Positions 1 through 7,930 of a stretch of 7,930 bases of DNA are shown here, in pieces; within the stretch, counting starts at the first letter, position 1; every line of letters begins with the position of its first letter. The DNA comes from Gammaproteobacteria bacterium (GTDB taxonomy: Bacteria > Pseudomonadota > Gammaproteobacteria > Steroidobacterales > Steroidobacteraceae), in contig PMHN01000377.1 of the NCBI GenBank assembly GCA_003156695.1, forward strand, positions 1 to 7,930, written 5' to 3'. The notes below the pieces were generated by a model that was not told the origin of the DNA, ran no database searches, and was given only the letters and a program-made list of their open reading frames with translations. Both the position numbers and the translations under genes were made by a program.

Positions 1-1083
1 CGCCAGATCGCGGCCGGCTATGAGGAAGTCAGTGCGCCGGAACTCCTGGACGCGAGCCTGTGGGAGCAGTCCGGGCACCTGGAGAAGTTCGGCGAGAACA
101 TGTTTCTCACCCGCACCCCGGATGAGCGGCTCTACGCCATCAAGCCCATGAACTGCCCGGGGCACGTGCAGATTTTCAAGCACGGCCTGCGCAGCTATCG
201 GGAGCTGCCGGTGCGACTCTCCGAATTCGGCAAGGTGCATCGCTACGAGCCCTCGGGGGCGCTGCATGGACTCATGCGGGTGCGCGCCTTCACGATGGAT
301 GACGGTCACGTGTTCGTCACCGAGGAGCAGATCACTGCAGAGTCGGTGGCAATCACCAAGCTCATCCTCGATATCTACCGTGACTTTGGCTTCGAGGATG
401 TGGCCATCAAGTTCGCCGACCGTCCGCCGAAGCGCGTCGGCTCGGACGACATCTGGGACCGCGCGGAAACGGCACTGAAGTCCGCGGCCGCTGCCGCCGG
501 CGTCGAGTACACCCTGAACAAAGGCGAGGGCGCCTTCTACGGGCCGAAGCTCGAGTTCGTACTGCGGGATGCCATCGGGCGCGACTGGCAGTGCGGCACG
601 TTGCAGGTGGACTTGAACATGCCCGAGCGCCTGGGCGCCTATTACATCGATGCGCACAGCGCCAAACGCACCCCGGTGATGCTGCACCGCGCGATTTTCG
701 GCTCGCTGGAGCGCTTTTTCGCGATCCTGCTGGAGCACCACGCAGGCAAGCTCCCGGCATGGCTTTCGCCCACCCACGCGGTGGTCATGAGCATTACCGA
801 CCGGCACGATGAGTACGTCCTCAAGGTTACGGAATCCTTGAAAAATCAGGGCTTTCGGGTCGAGAGCGACTTGCGTAACGAGAAGGTGGGCTTTAAGATT
901 CGCGAGCACACGCTTAAGCGTGTTCCGTATCTTGTGGTCGCGGGCGACAAGGAAGTGGCCGCGAATCTGTTATCAGTGCGCACCCGAAGCGGCAAGGATC
1001 TGGGCACGATGGTCCCGGAGACGTTCGCTGAACGACTCCGTATCGAGCTCAATAGCCGCGGGCGCGTGAGTGTGGAGGGTTGA
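1..1083 (+). CDS. thrS: Threonyl-tRNA synthetase, 3' part (5' end outside window)
   Basis: Class II aminoacyl-tRNA synthetase that charges tRNA-Thr in the cytoplasm. The frame is open from base 1, so the first ATG at 100 is internal: the residues before it (AGYEEVSAPELLD, then LWEQSGHLEKFGENMF) match the family. 360 codons are present out of about 640 in E. coli; the TGS, editing and start of the catalytic domain are missing on the left. Visible catalytic elements are KPMNCPGHVQ, motif 2 (HRYEPSGALHGLMRVR) and motif 3 (HRAIFGSLERF). The three zinc/threonine-site ligands known from E. coli ThrRS are all kept: the Cys codon at 154 and the His codons at 307 and 685. From about 760 onward lies the anticodon-binding domain, with DLRNEKVGFKIREHTLKRVPY. 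The last codons contain the infC ribosome binding site, and infC follows after 3 nt, so the two genes are very likely co-transcribed. Identity is certain. Confidence 0.98.
   Translation, partial: RQIAAGYEEVSAPELLDASLWEQSGHLEKFGENMFLTRTPDERLYAIKPMNCPGHVQIFKHGLRSYRELPVRLSEFGKVHRYEPSGALHGLMRVRAFTMDDGHVFVTEEQITAESVAITKLILDIYRDFGFEDVAIKFADRPPKRVGSDDIWDRAETALKSAAAAAGVEYTLNKGEGAFYGPKLEFVLRDAIGRDWQCGTLQVDLNMPERLGAYYIDAHSAKRTPVMLHRAIFGSLERFFAILLEHHAGKLPAWLSPTHAVVMSITDRHDEYVLKVTESLKNQGFRVESDLRNEKVGFKIREHTLKRVPYLVVAGDKEVAANLLSVRTRSGKDLGTMVPETFAERLRIELNSRGRVSVEG
1074..1079 (+). promoter_or_regulatory. infC ribosome binding site (GGAGGG)
   Basis: GGAGGG at 1074-1079 is the strongest Shine-Dalgarno match seen in the window. 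It lies inside the last codons of thrS, 7 nt before ATC at 1087. That spacing is ideal for ATC 1087 but 67 nt away from the first conventional in-frame start, GTG 1147. It is the main reason for choosing the ATC start of infC. Confidence 0.75.
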
Positions 1084-1086
1084 CGA

Positions 1087-1608
1087 ATCGCTAGTGCAAC
1101 AAAGCGGGTCCGGCGCAATGAGGACATCAGCGCGCCGCAACTGCGTGTGATTGCGGCCGATGGGTCGCAGGCCGGAGTGATGTCCCGCTACGACGCCCTG
1201 CAAATGGCGTTGGCCGCGCAGCTGGACCTGGTTGAAGTTTCGCCGACCGCCGAACCGCCGGTCGTGCGCATCATGGACTACGGGAAGTTCCTGTTCGAAG
1301 CGAACAAGAAAGCCCACTCGGCCAAGCGCAAGCAGAAGCAGATTCAGGTTAAGGAAGTTAAGTTTCGTCCCGGTACGGGAGAGGGGGATTACCAGATCAA
1401 AGTGCGTAATCTCATCCGCTTCCTGACCGAGGGTGATAAGGCCAAGGTGACCTTGAGGTTCCGCGGCCGCGAGATGGTGCACCAGGACATCGGGCGCAGG
1501 CTCCTTGACCGGGTTTCAACTGACCTGGCCCCGCACGCGGTGGTCGAGCAGAACCCGCTCATGGAAGGCAAGCAGATGATCATGGTTTTTGCACCGAAGA
1601 AGAAGTAA
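1087..1608 (+). CDS. infC: Translation initiation factor IF-3, probable ATC start
   Basis: IF3 binds the 30S subunit, prevents premature 50S joining and checks start-codon/initiator-tRNA pairing. Read from ATC 1087 the protein has 173 residues, close to the 180 of E. coli. The N-domain carries [16 protein letters not shown] and [26 protein letters not shown]; a Lys/Arg-rich linker follows ([24 protein letters not shown]); the C-domain carries [14 protein letters not shown] and ends [11 protein letters not shown]. No ATG, GTG or TTG lies in frame between the thrS stop and GTG 1147. Starting at 1147 would remove the conserved first strand of the N-domain and leave the GGAGGG site unused. Non-AUG starts (AUU in E. 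coli) are established for infC and let IF3 repress its own translation, so autoregulation is a reasonable inference here. The product is certain; the exact start is probable. Confidence 0.95.
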   Translation: MASATKRVRRNEDISAPQLRVIAADGSQAGVMSRYDALQMALAAQLDLVEVSPTAEPPVVRIMDYGKFLFEANKKAHSAKRKQKQIQVKEVKFRPGTGEGDYQIKVRNLIRFLTEGDKAKVTLRFRGREMVHQDIGRRLLDRVSTDLAPHAVVEQNPLMEGKQMIMVFAPKKK

Positions 1609-1616
1609 CGCTCGAC

Positions 1617-1635
1617 GGGCCTTGAAGGGCCTTTT
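1617..1635 (+). terminator. Weak terminator- or attenuator-like hairpin after infC
   Basis: GGGCC at 1617-1621 can pair with GGCCT at 1628-1632 (one G-U pair) around a 6-nt loop, and a short T run (1632-1635) follows. The stem is short and the T tract has only four bases, so any termination would be partial. It lies 8 nt after the infC stop and before rpmI. It could tune the ratio of infC to ribosomal protein transcripts, or be incidental. Confidence 0.3.
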
Positions 1636-1638
1636 GAT

Positions 1639-1680
1639 CGTTCGCCCCTAGCGGGTGCCGTAACAGGCGCCTTGCGAACG
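1639..1680 (+). promoter_or_regulatory. Irregular stem-loop in rpmI leader, candidate L20 operator
   Basis: CGTTCGC (1639-1645) is perfectly complementary to GCGAACG (1674-1680). Inside it GGTGCC (1654-1659) pairs with GGCGCC (1666-1671), with one G-U pair, around the loop GTAACA. Between the two stems lies an asymmetric internal loop of about eight unpaired bases on the 5' side and two on the 3' side. The structure ends 12 nt before the rpmI ribosome binding site. In E. coli, L20 (rplT product) represses rpmI-rplT translation by binding a pseudoknot and an irregular stem in this same infC-rpmI region. The position and the irregular stem fit that role. I could not identify the long-range pseudoknot partner, so the L20 assignment is inference. 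Confidence 0.5.
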
Positions 1681-1692
1681 GAAGCTATTAAT

Positions 1693-1697
1693 AGGAG
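1693..1697 (+). promoter_or_regulatory. rpmI ribosome binding site (AGGAG)
   Basis: AGGAG lies 8 nt before the rpmI ATG, in an AT-rich patch (CTATTAATAGGAG) that should be unstructured when the upstream stem-loop is closed. It is the clear entry site for rpmI. Because rplT has only a poor site of its own, it probably also feeds rplT translation by coupling. Confidence 0.7.
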
Positions 1698-1705
1698 TTA
1701 CGTCG

Positions 1706-1909
1706 ATGCCCAAGTTGAAAACCAACCGGGCTGCGGCCAAGCGTTTTCGCAAAACGGCGAAGAGCTTCAAAGGCTATGCAGCAAAACGGCGCCACAATCT
1801 CGGCCACAAGACCCGCAAGGTCAAACGCCACGCTCGCTCTGGCGGTTCGAGTCTGGTGCACGAAAGCGATGTCGGTCGTCTCGTGCAACTTCTCCCCCAT
1901 CACAAATAA
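1706..1909 (+). CDS. rpmI: Large ribosomal subunit protein bL35
   Basis: Small basic protein of the 50S subunit, 67 residues against 65 in E. coli. It begins MPKLKTNRAAAKRFRKTAKSF, the family signature, and is dense in Lys, Arg and His through the middle (KRRHNLGHKTRKVKRHAR), as expected for an rRNA-binding protein. The C-terminus keeps the form VHESDVGRLVQLLPHHK. The ATG at 1706 is supported by AGGAG upstream and by alignment of the first residues with the family. rplT follows after 12 nt. Overlapping frames here, including one of 82 residues from 1672, are out-of-frame readings. Expected to be co-regulated with L20. Confidence 0.97.
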   Translation: MPKLKTNRAAAKRFRKTAKSFKGYAAKRRHNLGHKTRKVKRHARSGGSSLVHESDVGRLVQLLPHHK

Positions 1910-1921
1910 GCGAGCACTGAC

Positions 1922-2282
1922 ATGGCACGAGTAAAGCGTGGCGTGACGGCCGGGCGCCGTCACAAGAAAGTTTTAGGCAAGGCGAAGGGCTACTACAACG
2001 CCCGGCGCAAGACCTATCGGGCGGCCAAGCAGGCCGTGATCAAGGCGGGACAGTACGCCTACCGCGACCGGCGACAGAACAAGCGCGAGTTCCGTGCGCT
2101 GTGGATCACGCGCATCAACGCTGCGGCGCGTCTGTATGGCTTGACCTACAGCCGCATCATCAACGGCCTCGGCAAGGCCGGCGTGGAGATCGACCGCAAG
2201 GTGCTTGCGGACATCGCCGTGCACGATACGGCGGCGTTTGGCGCGATCGCGCAGCAGGCCAAGACCGCTCTCGGAATTACCT

Positions 2283-2284
<2 letters not shown>
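1922..2284 (+). CDS. rplT: Large ribosomal subunit protein bL20
   Basis: Early-assembly 23S rRNA-binding protein, 120 residues against 118 in E. coli. It starts [29 protein letters not shown] sequence, has the basic helix [19 protein letters not shown], and then the globular domain [20 protein letters not shown] and [13 protein letters not shown]. All of this is collinear with the family. In E. coli the C-terminal globular domain recognises both 23S rRNA and the operator on its own mRNA, which links it to the stem-loop before rpmI. The 12-nt gap after rpmI shows no good Shine-Dalgarno sequence (only GCGAG-like), which fits translational coupling to rpmI. Confidence 0.98.
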
Positions 2285-5709
<3,425 letters not shown>

Positions 5710-5714
5710 AAGAA

Positions 5715-6014
5715 ATGGCCCTGACTAAAGCGGAGATGGCGGAAGCGTTGTTCAATCAGCTCGGACTGAACAAGCGCGAAGCGCGGGAGCTCGTGGACCT
5801 GTTCTTCGAGGAAGTTCGTGCCGCACTGTCGACCGCCGAGCAGGTTAAGCTTTCCGGCTTCGGCAATTTCGATCTGCGCGACAAGAACCAGCGTCCCGGT
5901 CGCAATCCCAAGACCGGCGAAGAGATTCCGATCAGCGCACGGCGTGTGGTGACGTTCCGCCCAGGGCAAAAACTCAAGGCACGGGTCGAGGCCTATGTTG
6001 GAACCAAGGAATAA
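5715..6014 (+). CDS. ihfA: Integration host factor, alpha subunit
   Basis: DNA-bending nucleoid protein that works as a heterodimer with IHF-beta in recombination, replication and transcription. Its 99 residues equal the E. coli length and align without gaps. The N-terminal helices ([34 protein letters not shown]) are followed by [26 protein letters not shown] sequence and the DNA-contacting beta-arm, with Pro65 of GRNPKTGE, the residue that intercalates into DNA in the IHF structure. The C-terminal part, [18 protein letters not shown], is also typical. The ATG at 5715 is 5 nt after the pheT stop; there is only a weak purine stretch (AAAAGAA) as ribosome binding site, so coupling to pheT is likely, with an additional internal promoter in pheT suspected. 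The downstream merR-like gene starts inside its last codons. Confidence 0.98.
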   Translation: MALTKAEMAEALFNQLGLNKREARELVDLFFEEVRAALSTAEQVKLSGFGNFDLRDKNQRPGRNPKTGEEIPISARRVVTFRPGQKLKARVEAYVGTKE

Positions 6015-6351
6015 CGCACAGCTGCCGGCGATTCCCGGCAAGCGCTACTTCACCATCGGTGAGGTGAGCGAGCTGTGCGGAGTCAAACCGCACGTGCTGC
6101 GCTATTGGGAACAGGAATTTCCGCAGTTAAAGCCGGTGAAGCGCCGCGGTAACCGACGCTACTACCAGCGCCAGGACGTGATCGTCATCCGTCAGATCAG
6201 AAGTCTCCTGTACGAGCAGGGCTTCACCATCGGTGGCGCGCGCAACAAGCTCGGCGGCGAAGAGGCGCGTACCGACGTGACCCAGAGCCAGCAGATCGTC
6301 AAGCAGCTGCGAGTCGAGCTCGAAGAGCTGATGAAGATTCTGCGGCGCTGA
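5995..6351 (+). CDS. Small MerR-family transcriptional regulator
   Basis: DNA-binding protein of 118 residues. A MerR-type winged helix-turn-helix spans about 18-86: [22 protein letters not shown] (helix-turn-helix and first wing), then [37 protein letters not shown]. It ends with a short predicted coiled coil (about 97-118) that would allow dimerisation. There is no C-terminal ligand-binding domain and no conserved metal-binding cysteine pair, so effector and targets cannot be read from the sequence. A nearly identical small MerR protein follows ihfA in pseudomonads. The ATG at 5995 lies 20 bp inside ihfA with GAGG 3 nt upstream (tight spacing), so it is probably translated from the ihfA transcript. 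The start fits the family form MLEP...[13 protein letters not shown]. The family assignment is firm; its function is unknown. Confidence 0.93.
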   Translation: MLEPRNNAQLPAIPGKRYFTIGEVSELCGVKPHVLRYWEQEFPQLKPVKRRGNRRYYQRQDVIVIRQIRSLLYEQGFTIGGARNKLGGEEARTDVTQSQQIVKQLRVELEELMKILRR

Positions 6352-6358
6352 GCAACGC

Positions 6359-7930
6359 TTGCGCGCTCGGCACCCAGTAGTTTTCCTCGCGATCTGCGCT
6401 TCGGCGCTCATCGCCTGGCTCGGGTGGGCCGCGCCCGCGCATGGCGCGGAGTTAAGCAGCAGCGTCCAGCAGAACATCCGTACCGCCACCTTCGAGGTGG
6501 TGCAGCTCAAGCCCCCCGAGGGTCAGGTCACCTATGACCGCGAGCTGCCGATGGATCTGCTTCCCTATCAGCAGCGCACGGACAAGTACCGCTCGATCGG
6601 CACGGCCTTCGCCATCGGTCCAAACCGATATGTGACGGCAGCGCACGTGATCGATCTCGGCATCGACAGCCAGTTCGGGCCGCCGGCACTGCGCGACGGC
6701 GCCGGTAAGGTCCACGACGTCGACCAGGTGTTCAAGTTTTCCGACGGCCGCGATTTCGTCGTGTTCTCGCTGCGCGAGCCGCCGAAGGACGCAAGGTCCC
6801 TGACGGCCGGCCGCAAGCCGGCGCTGAATTCGACCGTTTACGCGGTGGGCAACGCGCTCGGGGAGGGCGTGATCATCCGCGATGGCCTCTATACCTCGGA
6901 TACGCCCGAGGAGCTCGACGGACGGTGGCAGTGGCTGCGCTTCTCGGCTGCAGCCTCGCCTGGCAATAGCGGCGGCCCGCTCATCGATGAGCACGGCAAA
7001 GTCATCGGCGTCGTGCTACGCAAGTCACCCGCAGAGAATCTCAATATGGCGCTGCCGATCGCCGAGGTCCTCAATGCCAAGGACGGCGAGGGCAGCTTAG
7101 GAGGCCGTGTTCCGGTGCGCCTGGCGATCTTCGAGGGGAGCGAGACGCTCAGGATTGATGAGCGCTTCGATCTGCCGAAGCCGCTGGCGGAGTTCTACAC
7201 GACCGCGTGGCAGCGCACCGCAGGACTGATCTCGGGGGCCGAGATGAAGCTGCTCGCGGACAACGCGGATCATCTCTTTCCGCATGGTGCGGGATCCGAG
7301 CGGCTGCTGCACACGATCGATCGCGCGGCCTTTCCGCAGATCATGCGCGAGGATCCGAACAAAGTCTGGGTCGTGGGGGCGCCCCAGGTCCAGACCGTGC
7401 AACTCGACCGCAACGGTTTCGTCGAGCAGAACGCGGCCTTCGTGCGGCTGCGAGCCCCGGACGGAATGGGGCTCGCAACGCTGTACGGCGACGACAAGGT
7501 CTACATGGATCTGCTGCTCAAGGCCCACGAGGTGCGCCGGACTGTGGGCAGCGATTCTGTACGCGTGACCTCGCTGGGTAAGCCGAAAAACTCAAGCCAT
7601 TTCACGGACCGGTGGGGGCGCACCTGGCAAGTGCGCGACTGGGCAATTCCCTACGACGATCAGTACCTGAGCGTCGCGAGTCTGCCGACGCCCGACGGCT
7701 ACGTTGCAGCGCTCACTCGGATCAATAGCGGCTTGCTCGACGTCGTACACAAGACCCAGCAGGTGATATGCGATTTCGTTTACGTGACGATGCAGGGCAG
7801 CCTCGCTCAATGGCAGGACTATCTGGCGCAACAAGGCGTGCGACCCAAGGCCTTCGACGCCATCAGGATCAGGATCGATCCCGAGCGCGAAGTGGCGTTC
7901 CATTCGGACCGCTATGAGGTGACGGTCAAG
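6359..7930 (+). CDS. Exported trypsin-like serine protease, 3' end outside window
   Basis: Open frame of 524 codons to the right edge. The only start between the in-frame stop at 6332 and the protein is TTG 6359, 7 nt after the merR-like stop, with a poor ribosome binding site. Residues 1-30 form a clear signal peptide: RARH, hydrophobic core at about 7-25, and a cleavage region near APAHG/AE. This predicts export to the periplasm or beyond. A trypsin-fold domain of the HtrA/trypsin-2 kind follows: SIGTAFAIGPNRYVTAAHVI (His96), GRDFVVFSL (Asp132), SPGNSGGPLIDEHGKVIGVV (Ser204). The triad is complete and spaced much as in DegP, so it is probably active. No PDZ domain is recognised after it. 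Residues from about 240 to 524 show many Trp, Tyr and Asp residues (for example DRWGRTWQVRDWAIPYDD) and resemble nothing I can name. Substrate unknown. Exact start moderately certain. Confidence 0.85.
   Translation, partial: MRARHPVVFLAICASALIAWLGWAAPAHGAELSSSVQQNIRTATFEVVQLKPPEGQVTYDRELPMDLLPYQQRTDKYRSIGTAFAIGPNRYVTAAHVIDLGIDSQFGPPALRDGAGKVHDVDQVFKFSDGRDFVVFSLREPPKDARSLTAGRKPALNSTVYAVGNALGEGVIIRDGLYTSDTPEELDGRWQWLRFSAAASPGNSGGPLIDEHGKVIGVVLRKSPAENLNMALPIAEVLNAKDGEGSLGGRVPVRLAIFEGSETLRIDERFDLPKPLAEFYTTAWQRTAGLISGAEMKLLADNADHLFPHGAGSERLLHTIDRAAFPQIMREDPNKVWVVGAPQVQTVQLDRNGFVEQNAAFVRLRAPDGMGLATLYGDDKVYMDLLLKAHEVRRTVGSDSVRVTSLGKPKNSSHFTDRWGRTWQVRDWAIPYDDQYLSVASLPTPDGYVAALTRINSGLLDVVHKTQQVICDFVYVTMQGSLAQWQDYLAQQGVRPKAFDAIRIRIDPEREVAFHSDRYEVTVK

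Noticed and set aside
1147..1608. infC read from GTG 1147 (153 residues)
   Set aside because: It drops conserved IF3 N-domain residues encoded at 1087-1146 and has no ribosome binding site, whereas ATC 1087 has a well-spaced GGAGGG.
1672..1693. Promoter-like TTGCGA ... TATTAA before rpmI
   Set aside because: The two elements are only 8 bp apart and no better -35 lies at 16-18 bp; the AT-rich patch is better explained as an open ribosome binding region.
6352..6450. Possible tRNA-Pro gene downstream of the merR-like gene, as in pseudomonads
   Set aside because: No T-loop (GTTCNANNC) or cloverleaf arms are seen; the sequence instead encodes a well-formed signal peptide in frame.
7207..7581. 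Open frames inside the protease region in other frames (124 and 94 codons)
   Set aside because: They overlap the continuous protease frame, which has a signal peptide and catalytic motifs, and show Arg/Ala-rich shadow composition.
7862..7880. Short tandem repeat ATCAGG ATCAGG ATC
   Set aside because: Only about two and a half copies of a 6-mer, encoding Ile-Arg-Ile-Arg-Ile in frame; most simply a codon repetition.

Overview
The window is GC-rich (roughly 60-65% by eye) and carries, all on the + strand, the classic proteobacterial translation/nucleoid cluster thrS-infC-rpmI-rplT-pheS-pheT-ihfA, followed by a small MerR-like regulator gene and the first ~524 codons of an exported trypsin-like protease. 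IHF-alpha identifies a proteobacterium. The close match of every product to Escherichia/Pseudomonas-type sequences, and the ihfA-merR pairing known from pseudomonads, suggest a high-GC gammaproteobacterium outside the Enterobacterales. I cannot name a genus.

Layout: 1-1083 is the 3' two-thirds or less of thrS (threonyl-tRNA synthetase, entering from the left edge). infC (IF3) follows after 3 nt and, as I read it, starts at a non-canonical ATC codon at 1087 behind a strong GGAGGG ribosome binding site. A 97-nt gap (1609-1705) holds two inverted repeats, one of them long and irregular, in the place where E. coli has its L20 repressor target. Then come rpmI (L35), rplT (L20, 12 nt later), pheS (GTG start, 15 nt later, with no room for the pheM leader-peptide attenuator of E. 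coli) and pheT (ATGA overlap). ihfA lies 5 nt after pheT, and the merR-like gene overlaps ihfA by 20 bp. From 6359 to the right edge an open frame, most simply started by TTG, encodes a signal peptide and a His-Asp-Ser protease domain, then a long C-terminal region I do not recognise.

Together the genes supply two aminoacyl-tRNA synthetases, an initiation factor, two large-subunit proteins and a DNA-bending protein. Spacing of 0-15 nt across most junctions points to long polycistronic transcripts with translational coupling. The likely control points are the infC start codon, the infC-rpmI hairpins, and an AT-rich stretch at the end of pheT that looks like an embedded ihfA promoter.

Most of the window is ordinary core genome. 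I see no CRISPR array, insertion sequence, tRNA, rRNA or clearly new system. The least explained part is the exported protease and its C-terminal region, which is cut by the window edge.
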